The notes under the pieces are model-generated. The model saw nothing but the letters and a program-made list of their open reading frames with translations. It made no database searches and was not told the origin of the DNA. A stretch of 64,000 nucleotides of DNA from Streptomyces lonarensis (GTDB taxonomy: Bacteria; Actinomycetota; Actinomycetes; Streptomycetales; Streptomycetaceae): contig NZ_JAAVJD010000002.1 of the NCBI RefSeq assembly GCF_012033735.1, positions 1-64,000 on the forward strand, given 5' to 3'. The position numbers and the translations under genes are program-made. Positions 17,356 through 25,565 of the stretch are shown here, piece by piece; within the stretch, counting starts at the first letter, position 1, and each line of letters opens with the position of its first letter.

Positions 17356-17769
17356 TCAGACGAAGTGGATCTGGGCGGTGGACGTGGCGGTGGCAGCCGC
17401 GGGGTCGAGGCCGCCGGGAATCTGGGCGGCTTCCACCACGCCGTGCCAGAGGAGTGCGGCGGCGGCGCGTCCGGAGCCGGGAGCGAACGCCACGTCGGTG
17501 AGGAGCAGGCCGGTGAAGGCGGCGCGGCTGTCGGTCGCGGAGGAGTCCCAGGGGCCGTACAAGCCGGTGGCTGCGATTTGGCCCAGGGGGAGCCCTGCGT
17601 GCATCACGTTGTGCGGCCGTCCCAGCCCGGGCGGCATGTAGTGGGTGCCCTCGGCGAAGAGGCTGGTGTCGAGGGTGATGGTGAGCGGGGCGTCGAGTCC
17701 GTGCCGCGAGGCGAGCCAGGGGCGGTCTGCGGTGGCGGACTCGAAGTATCGGATGGGCTGCAGGTCCAT
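17356..17769 (-). CDS. Phage head decoration protein
   Basis: From ATG 17769, 137 aa. MDLQPIRYFES leads into PLGQIAATGLYGPW, then AFTGLLLTDVAFAPGSG and ALLWHGVVEAAQIPGG, which is the pattern of lambda gpD-like decoration proteins: a conditionally filled slot for value, unit and metadata. It stabilises the outer capsid surface in a living phage. The gene is open along its length, but its neighbours (scaffold upstream, capsid downstream) are broken, so it is a passenger in a prophage fossil. Confidence 0.7.
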   Translation of the reverse strand: MDLQPIRYFESATADRPWLASRHGLDAPLTITLDTSLFAEGTHYMPPGLGRPHNVMHAGLPLGQIAATGLYGPWDSSATDSRAAFTGLLLTDVAFAPGSGRAAAALLWHGVVEAAQIPGGLDPAAATATSTAQIHFV

Positions 17770-17908
17770 GCCTGCTCCTTCGCACGGGCGGGCCGGGTCG
17801 GCCACGGGTCCGTACGGTCACCGGTCGGTGCCGTCGTCCGCGGTGTGTCAGCCCGACGTGCGGGGTGGGGCGCGGTCCCCAGGTGGTGCGGTGTGGGCGG
17901 GCGGGTCG

Positions 17909-18624
17909 TCAGGAGGGCGGCAGGTGGCCGCGGCGGCGCGCGATGTCCAGCCCGCGCTGGCCCGGAGGCGGCGGCGATCCGCCGGCTCGTCCCGGTACGC
18001 CGGACGGCGGGCCTGCCGGGGGCCGCCCCTGTTCCTGCCCCTGGGCGAAGAGTTCGGGACGTCGCCTCTTCAGGTCGTCGGCCGCCTGGGCGAGCGCGGC
18101 GTCGTCCGCGTCCGGCTCGATGTCCCGGGTGAGCAGCGCGACGGCGTCCTCCAGGCCATCGCCGGCAGCACAGAGGTTGACGAGGACGGCTCGTCGGGCG
18201 GCGTCCCGTTCGCGGAGGGCGGCAGCGCTCTCACGTTCCCCCGCCTGGCGTTCACGCTCGGCGGCGGCCTGCTCGCGACGCTCCGCCTCGGAGAGGCGTG
18301 CCTGCTCTGCGGCTTTCCGCTCGTGCTCGGCGTCACGCTACGCCTGCACGAAGTCGGTGAGGGCCTTCTGCGAGTCGAAGCCGAGCCGGGCCATCAGGTC
18401 CCGCACGCCGGCGCGGCGCTCCTGGTCCTTCTCCCTGGCGAACAGGCGGGACAGTTCGTCCTGGGGGACGCTGATCGGTGTTCCGCCAGTGCTTTCGCCC
18501 CCGCGCCGCCAGCAGGCCCGTTGCTGGGGTCGTCGGCCGATGCGCCGAGGATCGGGTAGATCGGGCGGCCGTCCTTGCGGAAGCCGAGGGGTGCGGCTGA
18601 GGGAAGGGGCGCGTGTGCGGCCAT
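17909..18624 (-). pseudogene. Phage capsid scaffolding protein, broken by frameshift and stop
   Basis: The N-terminus MAAHAPLPSAAPLGFRKDGR with PIYPILGAS is typical of scaffold proteins in actinophages. Near 18,500 the reading continues one frame over as ISVPQDELSRLFAREKDQER and RAGVRDLMARLGFDSQKAL. An in-frame TAG at about 18,340 (FVQA-stop-RDAEHERKAAEQ) interrupts the long Glu/Arg/Ala coiled coil, which goes on to the end at 17909. So there is one frameshift plus one nonsense change in an otherwise well-kept coiled-coil scaffold gene. It cannot be functional. Confidence 0.7.
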
Positions 18625-18707
18625 GGGGAAGCTCCTTCGCCCAGACGTCCCCGCGTCGCGCGGAGCCTAACGCGTCATGGCGCTGTCGGCACCCTCGGAA
18701 GCCACGG

Positions 18708-19808
18708 TCAGCTGGTGACCAGCCGCAGTGCCGGCCGCTGCCGTTCCTCGGTCTTGGTCGTGCTGCCGCCGCTCTCGACGGTGGTGAGGGTGAGGCCGAA
18801 CAGCATGGAGTTCATCTCCTCGACGGTGATGTCGAGTTCGGCGGCGACGTCGGCGGGCCGGATGCCCTTGGTCCGCAGGGCCCGGAAGACCTTGGTGAGG
18901 ACCTGTGAGGTCTCGCGTTGCTTCAGACCGTTCGGTTCTCCGGTGCGGTAGCCGCGGGAGCTGAGTTCGGCGCAGACGGAGCGGTACTGCCAGTCGGTGA
19001 GGAGGTTGAGGTCGTGCAGCCGGTAGGTGAGGGCCATGGCCGACACCTTCCAGATCGACTTCGCCTCGAGGACCTGGTCGACTCGGGCGCCGGCCGGCAT
19101 GTGGCCGAGGACGCTGGCGGCGGGCATGAGGAATGCGCTGGCAAAGCTGTTGGCCTGGCGCTCGGCGTCGGGGCCGCTGCAGTGTCTGTCGTCGCTGCCG
19201 TGCATCACTAGGTGGCCGAGCTCGTGGGCGGCGTCGAAACGGCCTCGTTCGACGGACTTCATGGTGTTGAGGAAGACGAACGGGATGGTGCCCCGCCAGA
19301 CGGCGAAGGGGTCCACCTCGAGGGAGTCCGCGGGAAGGGAGAAGACGCGGACGCCGTGGGCCTCGAGGAGGTGAACCATGTTGGGCGCGGCGGCGTTCCC
19401 CAGGCCCCATCGGCTACGGACCATCTCGGCCGCGGTCTCGGCGTCAGGCTTCGTCAGCGAGGGGAGGTCTGGTTCAGGTAGGCGGAACTGCTCGTCGATC
19501 CAGTCGTAGAGGCGGGCTGCCAGGGTGCCGGCCGCTCGGGCGGCGTCGAGTGTGCGGGGTGGCGTCTTGGTGCGTGCCCGCCAGGAGATCCCTTCGGCAG
19601 GCAACTCGTCGATCTCGCGACCGCTGAAGAAGCCTTCCGGGAACCCGAGCGCCTCGGCGAGACGGCGCACGGTGGTGGAGCGAGGCGCGGTCCGGCCCGT
19701 CTCGTAGTTCGACAGGCTCTGCAACGACAGGCCCGTTGTTCGGGAGAGCTCGGCGAGGGTGAGCCCCCGGCGTCTCCGGGCCAGCGTGATGCGGGATGGG
19801 GTCACCAT
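18708..19808 (-). CDS. XRE HTH / ImmA-IrrE zinc metalloprotease
   Basis: 366 aa from ATG 19808. Residues 5-60 are an XRE-type helix-turn-helix (LTLAELSRTTGLSLQSLSNY), followed by a linker and an ImmA/IrrE (DUF955) domain with zinc motif H195-ELGH199 and downstream ERQANSFASAFLMP, where the third ligand region lies. Proteins of this class bind DNA and cut or sense repressors; many control mobile elements or act with a toxin-like partner. It is 77 bases downstream of a 221-aa gene in the same direction, so the two form an operon. The pair is intact although it is embedded between broken phage genes, suggesting that selection still acts on it. Confidence 0.85.
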   Translation of the reverse strand: MVTPSRITLARRRRGLTLAELSRTTGLSLQSLSNYETGRTAPRSTTVRRLAEALGFPEGFFSGREIDELPAEGISWRARTKTPPRTLDAARAAGTLAARLYDWIDEQFRLPEPDLPSLTKPDAETAAEMVRSRWGLGNAAAPNMVHLLEAHGVRVFSLPADSLEVDPFAVWRGTIPFVFLNTMKSVERGRFDAAHELGHLVMHGSDDRHCSGPDAERQANSFASAFLMPAASVLGHMPAGARVDQVLEAKSIWKVSAMALTYRLHDLNLLTDWQYRSVCAELSSRGYRTGEPNGLKQRETSQVLTKVFRALRTKGIRPADVAAELDITVEEMNSMLFGLTLTTVESGGSTTKTEERQRPALRLVTS

Positions 19809-19885
19809 GGTCGTCGACTGCCTCGCGGGTTGGGTGGTGCGGGGGTGCGGCACTCCCGCCAAGAGTGCCGCACCCGGACGGTTGA

Positions 19886-20551
19886 TCAGCGGAAATCGAT
19901 GGCGATGTTGATCTCGCCATCCCCATCATCGTCCGGACGTTCGATTCCGTCCATCTGAAACGCCGGGAGAAGGATCCGCTGCTCCCACCGCGTGACGTAC
20001 CCGTCCGTTACGTCTCCAGGCAGGGACAGCTCGCAGGGGAAGAACACCTTGTCGCCCACCTGATGGCGGTACCAGACGAGGAACCACACCTGCAGGCGCT
20101 GGGCCTCATCCTTGCTGAGAACGATCTCGTTGCGAGGGCGGGGACCGGAGAAGAGCTCCATCTGCTGGAAGGCGTTCTCCTCGGCTGCCCGCGCCGTCGA
20201 TCCGCCGCGGCGGCGGGCGTTGCGGGGAAGCAGAAGAGGGTCGCCCGTCGCCGTGTCGCCGGGCATGACGCCGATGGCGACGGCTCCGTCCGGCGAGCAG
20301 ACGAGCTCAAGGTAGTCGTGGCGGAGTCGCTTCCAGCCCTCGTGCCGGATGTGCATCTCGCGAAGGATCCGGACGTGCTCTTCGTACGCCCGAGTGCCCG
20401 CCGTGTTGGCCGGGTGGTTGAGGGTCGCGGTGCGGCGAGCTTCCTCGCCGGCGCGCAGCGCCTCGTACAGGTACTCCAGCTTGGTGCCGAGGGCGGCAAG
20501 CCGCGCGTGACAGTCGTGGTTGTCGGGCGCGGCGAGGGGAAGGACTGCCAT
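19886..20551 (-). CDS. Unknown protein co-transcribed with XRE/ImmA gene
   Basis: From ATG 20551, with GGAGGT just before it, 221 aa. I do not recognise it. The N-terminal third is helical with many charged residues (LEYLYEALRAGEEARRTATL), the middle holds a Ser/Arg-rich loop, and the C-terminal part contains aromatic beta-like stretches (VWFLVWYRHQVGDKVFFPCEL) and an acidic end (PDDDGDGEINIAIDF). There is no signal peptide or membrane segment. Because it precedes an ImmA/IrrE regulator it may be the substrate, toxin or effector of that pair. No catalytic motif is visible. Confidence 0.65.
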   Translation of the reverse strand: MAVLPLAAPDNHDCHARLAALGTKLEYLYEALRAGEEARRTATLNHPANTAGTRAYEEHVRILREMHIRHEGWKRLRHDYLELVCSPDGAVAIGVMPGDTATGDPLLLPRNARRRGGSTARAAEENAFQQMELFSGPRPRNEIVLSKDEAQRLQVWFLVWYRHQVGDKVFFPCELSLPGDVTDGYVTRWEQRILLPAFQMDGIERPDDDGDGEINIAIDFR

Positions 20552-20653
20552 GCAACCTCCGGGGTGGGGAACAGATCTTATAGGAACCATACCGCATCTG
20601 CGGTTCCATTCTTATAATCGCCTGCTGCTGGCTGAGCGTTACATCGCCCCCGT

Positions 20654-21688
20654 CTATCCCCGGTTGTGGACTGGAATCCTGGGGCCGTTCTGTTCGGCGG
20701 CGCTGTCGACCTGACCACGCAGTCGCTCAGCTTCCGCCGTGACGTCCTCGACGGGGAAGCCTGCCTCGAGGAGGAGGCGAATCCCGGTCTCGAGGGACAG
20801 GACCTTGGCCTGCACGCCCCGGGCGCCGAGATCGAGATTGCCCGCTCGGTCGGTGGGGAGGAAGGCGCCGAAGGAGAGGGTGGCCCGGGGGTAGTGCGCC
20901 ACCGAGTTGGTAGAGGCGCTGCACCATCTTCAACAGCAGCGGGTACTTGGCCTCCCGTGCCAGGCGCATGGACCTGACCATCGCCTCCAACAGCCCGAAA
21001 GGTGAGTTGTAGGGCGTAGCCGGACGGCACTTCGGCCGGGCTGACGGTGCCGATGACGCTGGCGGGGAGGCGGGAGACGACGGAGGGCCGCTCCCGCAGG
21101 GTCTTCACGTAAGCCCGTAACTCCGCGAGCTGGGTAAAGGTGTCCACGGTGCTCAGCCGGCCATCGTCGCTGAGGGGCCACACTATGCCTGGCTCCACCT
21201 GGACCGGTAGCGTCTGGCCTGTCCGGCGGTCAACGGGGAGCCGGGCGCCGGACAAGCCGATGATCGGTGAGCCGGTGGTGGCGGAGGCGCGCTGGCTGTC
21301 CGTGTCGGCGGAGGCGATGTCGTCAAGGAGCTGGGGCGAGCGCCAGCAGGCTGGACTGGCCGAAGTGGCCGACGCTGCTCACGGTGTTCGGCACGTGTAC
21401 GAGCGGAATGAAGTCGAACTCCAAGTCGAGGTGGTCGAGCACATCGCCGTCTGCGTTCGTGCGGAACCGGGCGTGCCGTAGGGAGAGGGCGTCCACCGTG
21501 CCGGTGCGGTCGACCTTCTCGAGGTCCCATTCCGCGCCCGTCAGATAGCACGTGACCGAGCTGGGCCGTGCCGACCACGGGTAGATGCGAGTCGCCGTTC
21601 CGCTCTCGTCGATCGTGCCGAGCTCGTACGTCACCCTCCGGAGAGTCGCCCTCCGGCCGGTGGCCGGGTCCGCGGGAACCTGCGGCAA
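20654..21688 (-). pseudogene. Phage portal protein pseudogene (several frameshifts, N-terminus lost)
   Basis: Consecutive portal-like blocks lie in different frames: LEFDFIPLVHVPNTVSSVGH (about 21,360), GARLPVDRRTGQTLPVQVEP with GIVWPLSDDG (about 21,200), ELRAYVKTLRERPSVVSRLP (about 21,090), EAMVRSMRLAREAKYPLLLK (about 20,960), and AHYPRATLSFGAFLPTDRAG running to the end at 20654. At least three frameshifts separate them. The first hundred or so residues of a normal 450-500-aa portal are missing. With scaffold, decoration and capsid downstream it marks the head module of a decayed prophage. Confidence 0.65.
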
Positions 21689-21720
21689 TTACATATGCAC
21701 GTCTTCGCGGATCGCCATGC

Positions 21721-22065
21721 TCAGGGCCGCTCCCGCTCGGTCCACGCCTCCAGGCCAGGCCACAAGCGAGCTCCCAACGCGACCTCAAGGCGGGCGAGGG
21801 TTCCCAGGTCCGGCAAGACCATCCCGCGCAGCAGCCGACTGATCGTCGCGTGGGAGACACCCGCTCGGTCTCCCAAGGCCCGCAGGCCGATCTCGGACGC
21901 TTCCATGGCGCGCGTCAGGTTGCGCGCAAACGCCTGGCCGTAATGCGCACTGACTGGAGCATCCCCGGACAGTTGGGCGTACGGCCAGTCGCCTGACGCG
22001 ACGTATGTCGCAGGCAGTTGGTCGTTGTTGCTCCGGGGCATGCCGAGATGATCCCACGTCCCCAT
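21721..22065 (-). CDS. XRE-family DNA-binding protein
   Basis: 114 aa from ATG 22065, preceded by GGAGGG. The C-terminal half is an XRE helix-turn-helix: IGLRALGDRAGVSHATISRL followed by LPDLGTLARLEVALG. The N-terminal part (PRSNNDQLPATYVASGDWPY) is family-specific. No protease or toxin domain is attached. It is a likely repressor or antitoxin-like protein left from the mobile element, lying just ahead of the portal remnant. Confidence 0.7.
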   Translation of the reverse strand: MGTWDHLGMPRSNNDQLPATYVASGDWPYAQLSGDAPVSAHYGQAFARNLTRAMEASEIGLRALGDRAGVSHATISRLLRGMVLPDLGTLARLEVALGARLWPGLEAWTERERP

Positions 22066-22212
22066 GGGTCCCGTCCCTCCTGCCGCAGGAGTCGGCGCAC
22101 ACCTCCGGCTGGTGCAAGTACACACCACCATAGAGGATGGAAGAGCCGGTTGTGTGGTCTTGCTCGCATCCCGGCGAGCCGAATCCCTCGGCCCAGAGGT
22201 GCACGCGCTTGA

Positions 22213-22713
22213 TCACTCGACGAGCGTGATCGGGCCATCAGGAATCCGGCCTTCGACATACCCCCGGAGAAGAGGGCCGAGCTCACGCGGATGCACGTCG
22301 AACTCTGCAGCCTCGACGGTTGAGAGCGGATGCCAGATGTAGTCGGCTTTGAAACCGTGGGTGGCCTGGGGTCGGAGAATGAGCGAGTGGATCTTGTCTC
22401 GGCGCACAATGAAGATGCGTACTGCTTCCGTCGGCTCCTTGTTCTTGGCAAGGGGTGCGAAGTGGCCAACCACCGGAGTGGGGGCGAGGAAGCAGTGCGT
22501 GAAAAGAGAGTCGTGAACGTGCACTATCGACGATCTGGAGGGCCGCAGACGGATGACCCGCGCCCTCACTGGGCGCCAGGTCGTCTGACCGTGACGACGG
22601 CACAGCAAAACACGCTCGTCGTCGTCGATCACGACCAGCGCTGTGGAGTTCTTGCTCCGAAGGGCCTGTCTCATGTGCCGAGAATCGGTCAGCGCTTGTA
22701 TCTCGGCCACCAC
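22213..22713 (-). CDS. Hypothetical protein with a NUDIX-like N-terminal strand
   Basis: I chose GTG 22713; TTG 22779 and ATG 22674 are alternatives. The segment NSTALVVIDDDERVLLCRRH looks like the first strand pair of a NUDIX domain, but the Nudix box (G-x5-E-x7-RE-x2-EE-x-G) is absent, so hydrolase activity is not supported. The remainder (KADYIWHPLSTVEAAEFDVH, then ELGPLLRGYVEGRIPDGPI) looks like a coherent protein. It may be a NUDIX relative with an internal deletion or an unrelated family. It stands just left of the CRISPR array but is not a Cas protein that I know. Confidence 0.4.
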   Translation of the reverse strand: MVAEIQALTDSRHMRQALRSKNSTALVVIDDDERVLLCRRHGQTTWRPVRARVIRLRPSRSSIVHVHDSLFTHCFLAPTPVVGHFAPLAKNKEPTEAVRIFIVRRDKIHSLILRPQATHGFKADYIWHPLSTVEAAEFDVHPRELGPLLRGYVEGRIPDGPITLVE

Positions 22714-23000
22714 TGGGTTTCCAGGCGAATGAAACCGATAAGGCGGACTGGTTCCCTGAGTTGAAGCGGAGCGATGCAACAGCTTCCTGGTGGGCTGCGC
22801 TCAGACCCTGGCCCGAACCCACTGCATCACAGAGGTGCCGGTGCTCGGCAGAGAGCGAAGGGGCGTGCGCATCAGAGTCGATGTCGACGGGCTGAGTCAC
22901 CGCACCTGACCAGTGCAGATGGCCTTGGCGTTCCCGGATCACCCTCGGTGCGTTTCGGCCGCGATGCGCGCACCCGCTGTGATCTGCGGCGGAACACTTC

Positions 23001-23561
23001 CGATCAAGCCCCCCTACGAGGGGTAGCAACAGGAGCTGGAGGAAGTCGGCACGGTCTTCCGCAAGGGTCCTCATCGCCCCTACGAGGGGTAGCAACGGTC
23101 GGACGCGGCGTCCTTCCCGCAGCGGATCGTCACCGGTCCTCATCGCCCCTACGAGGGGTAGCAACCCGGTGAGGGCGGGGACGTCAACGTGCTTGACGTC
23201 TTGTCCTCATCGCCCCTACGAGGGGTAGCAACCCGGCCGAGCCAACAGCCAGCGCGATGAAGAGCAGTCCTCATCGCCCCTACGAGGGGTAGCAACACGG
23301 AGACGATCCCGCCGCAGGGGCAGAGCTTCCGGGTCCTCATCGCCCCTACGAGGGGTAGCAACGTGACGGCGACGGAGACGCCAGCGGACTTGCCGCTGGT
23401 CCTCATCGCCCCTACGAGGGGTAGCAACCAGATGTGCCCGAGGACATCCGAGAGGATCAGGGCGGTGGTCCTCATCGCCCCTACGAGGGGTAGCAACGCG
23501 CCCGTCGATCATGCACCGTGCGGTGCCTGCGGTCCTCATCGCCCCTACGAGGGATAGCAGC
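23001..23561 (+). CRISPR. Orphan CRISPR array, nine repeats, eight spacers
   Basis: Thirty-base repeats containing GCCCCTACGAGGGGTAGC start at 23067, 23136, 23203, 23267, 23333, 23399, 23468 and 23532. A first, half-decayed repeat occupies 23001-23030, of which only the last 20 bases are conserved. Spacers are 34-39 bases and all differ. The repeat has a CCCCT/AGGGG stem, and its 3' end GTAGCAAC looks like an 8-base crRNA handle, so the + strand is probably the transcribed one. The last repeat has two changes (GGGA, CAGC), consistent with the leader-distal end lying at the right. No cas gene is found anywhere in the window, so activity would need Cas proteins from elsewhere. Confidence 0.95.
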
Positions 23562-23662
23562 CCGCCGAGGGCAGGCCGCCGGTTCACGGCGCCAGGCTCT
23601 GGGCCTTTTCGGCAGACAGGTGAAGCGCGTTGCCCCGGAGGCACGTGGCTCGTTCACCGGTC

Positions 23663-23902
23663 ATGAAGAAGATCATCGCCTCTGCCGCACTTGCCGTGGG
23701 AAGCCTCGCCCTTGCTGCACCGGCCCACGCGGACAACGATTCCAACTTCGGTGAGGGTGTCAACGCCGCCAACAATTGGAACTTCACTGCGGCGGCTGTC
23801 TGCCTGCAGGAGGTAGCAGTCGTCCCCGTTCTGGGGGACTACGTAAGTGACCACGTCAACAACTGCTCGAACGGAAACGTCATCGACCACTCGGGGCGGT
23901 GA
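23663..23902 (+). CDS. Small secreted protein
   Basis: From ATG 23663, 79 aa. A classical signal peptide MKKIIASAALAVGSLALAAP ends at AHA-DND, leaving a mature peptide of about 54 residues that is rich in Asn and holds two cysteines (C in AAAVCLQE and C in HVNNCSNG), which could form a disulfide. The style recalls the small Asn-rich surface proteins of Streptomyces (rodlin/chaplin-like), but the sequence matches neither closely enough for me to name it. It lies about 100 bases right of the CRISPR array, and nothing links the two functionally. Confidence 0.7.
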   Translation: MKKIIASAALAVGSLALAAPAHADNDSNFGEGVNAANNWNFTAAAVCLQEVAVVPVLGDYVSDHVNNCSNGNVIDHSGR

Positions 23903-24190
23903 CGCCGTGCCTCCGGTTCGAGAGCCGAGCCTGCCTCGGGCCGGAGGCCCCGGTCAGCCGGGTCGGCGTAGCCCGCTGTCAGCGCGCCGACGCTCCCGCC
24001 AGGTCTCGTCCAGGTGGGCACTCGACGAGTCGGAGACGGGCCGAGGCCCAGGACAACGGCCCCGGGCGCCAACTGGCCCGGGGGGCGTCGAGCACCTGGG
24101 CCGGTCCGGGGCCGCACCGCCAACGGGCAAGCCCAGCCATCGCTGACCGGCGTCCCAATCGCGCGGCGACTGTCCTGCACTGCGGCGCAG

Positions 24191-24562
24191 TCACGGCGCA
24201 CCACCGCCAGCCCCGGAGACGCGAGCAACCCAGTGATCGAGCTGGGTCTCGACCTCGGAGGTCGAGGTGATGCCCGCAGCCGGGAGGCTCCCGGCGTCGT
24301 CGAGGTCGGCAATGACGTCCACGTCGGCCCAGCCGCCCCGGAACAGCACGATCGACAGCTCCGCCTCGTCCGGGCCGGTGACGACGATGCCGAGCGAGTC
24401 GGGGTCATGGACTCGCTCCCTGTCGGTGTGGTGCGGCTGAGGCCACGGCGCCGCCCCGTCGCGCCAGGTGAGCTGGCCCACCTCCAGCCCGGCCGAGGTC
24501 CAGGCTTCGGCCCGTTGGGCCAGCAGGGCGGCCACCGCATCGAGATCGACAACGTGGTCCAT
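24191..24562 (-). CDS. Hypothetical soluble protein
   Basis: A 123-aa protein from ATG 24562: MDHVVDLDAVAALLAQRAEA, then a beta-rich middle (LGIVVTGPDEAELSIVLFRG) and an acidic stretch (WADVDVIADLDDAGSL). It is small, acidic and without signal or membrane segments. The fold style resembles small immunity or YxiM-type proteins, but I cannot assign it. It follows the gene at 24585-25232 by 22 bases in the same direction, so they may share an mRNA. Confidence 0.6.
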   Translation of the reverse strand: MDHVVDLDAVAALLAQRAEAWTSAGLEVGQLTWRDGAAPWPQPHHTDRERVHDPDSLGIVVTGPDEAELSIVLFRGGWADVDVIADLDDAGSLPAAGITSTSEVETQLDHWVARVSGAGGGAP

Positions 24563-24584
24563 GGGTGAAGGATCGTCTCCCTGC

Positions 24585-25232
24585 TCAGTTGGCCCGGGAG
24601 CTGCGGGTCAGGGGCGTGTGGTGCGGCAGGGGCCTGCCTGTCTGCTCTTCCGCGCAGGCGCGGAGCGTCGCGAGGAGGATGCCTCCGGGGTAGGTGTCGA
24701 ACGACGGATGGCGCCATCGGTAGTAGCACGACCAGTAGCTGACCACTCGCCGTTCGGTCCGGGCGAAGAAGGCCGGGTTGCTCGCGATGAACTCGCCGTA
24801 GAGGCGGCGCTGCGGCGAGCCGGGGGTGGCGAGGCCGGGCAGACCCCGGCCGATCGCCTCGACGATCTCCAGCACGTACTCACCAACGAGTCGGATCACG
24901 TACGGGACGACACACGGTTCGTCAGAGGTCAGGATCTGCTCCACGTGCCGCTGGCGCACGTAGCCGTCGCCGTGCCGCGTGTACAGGCAGTGCAGCACCA
25001 GCCGTTCCGAGGGCGTCAGCGCCTGGAGGGCAGCGGGCCCCGGTTCGTCTGCGTTGAAGCGTTCCGGGACGACGAGGACTTCGCCTCGTACGTCGACGGT
25101 GAACGACTGGTTCGCCGGGTACCGGTCCGGTGGTACCGCCTCCAGCACCCGCGCGACGTCACCGGCCAGCCGGGTGGGGAAGGCCGCCGGCCAATTGGCT
25201 TCGGGGCGCAATGCCCGCGGGGCGTCGTTCAT
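24585..25232 (-). CDS. Hypothetical protein, 215 aa
   Basis: Begins at ATG 25232 with MNDAPRALRPEANWPAAFPT. A conserved-looking core has HVEQILTSDEPCVVPYVIRL followed by VGEYVLEIVEAIGRGLP and a Trp/Tyr-rich segment SYWSCYYRWRHPSFDTYPGG. It is soluble, with no catalytic motif that I recognise. The aromatic HPSFDTYPGG region looks like a structural core of a Streptomyces-specific family. It stands upstream of the 123-aa gene in the same direction and marks the right end of the accessory island. Confidence 0.65.
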   Translation of the reverse strand: MNDAPRALRPEANWPAAFPTRLAGDVARVLEAVPPDRYPANQSFTVDVRGEVLVVPERFNADEPGPAALQALTPSERLVLHCLYTRHGDGYVRQRHVEQILTSDEPCVVPYVIRLVGEYVLEIVEAIGRGLPGLATPGSPQRRLYGEFIASNPAFFARTERRVVSYWSCYYRWRHPSFDTYPGGILLATLRACAEEQTGRPLPHHTPLTRSSRAN

Positions 25233-25290
25233 TGCGGCATCGTAGGCCGCGCGACGGCCCTGGCAGGTCGCGCCGGAGGGGCTGTCCCGG

Positions 25291-25470
25291 TCACGCCGTA
25301 CGGCGGTTGGCGGTGACGAGGAAGAGCCAGGTGCCGGTGAGGCCGAGGATGAGCAGCGGGATGTCGGCGCCGGCGAGGGCGAAGAGCGCCGCGGCGGCGA
25401 ACAGGCGCAGGGCGACGGCGCGGGCGAGGCGGGGTGTGGTGTCGGCGGCGGGGGTGGGGGCGGTCTGCAT
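25291..25470 (-). CDS. Small membrane protein
   Basis: From ATG 25470, 59 aa. The sequence has two closely spaced hydrophobic segments (LFAAAALFALAGADIP and LLILGLTGTWLFLVTA) after a short Thr/Pro-rich cytoplasmic start, and ends in NRRTA. A ribosome site AAAGGTGA precedes the start. Function unknown. It lies 95 bases downstream of the TSUP transporter gene in the same direction and may be co-transcribed. Confidence 0.6.
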   Translation of the reverse strand: MQTAPTPAADTTPRLARAVALRLFAAAALFALAGADIPLLILGLTGTWLFLVTANRRTA

Positions 25471-25565
25471 GGTCGTCACCTTTCTGCGGATTTCTGCGGA
25501 GGGCGGCAGCGGTCCGGCGGTCGGGAGAAGGGTGGTCGGGGCTCGGGGACGGGGGTCGGTGGTGG

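Noticed and set aside
22213-22779. Cas protein next to the array
   Set aside because: The only gene left of the array shows a weak NUDIX-like start, not a Cas1, Cas2, Cas6 or effector motif.
23149-23644. Short minus-strand open frames over the CRISPR array
   Set aside because: They translate the repeats (RRGDED-like periodic peptides) and have no independent support.
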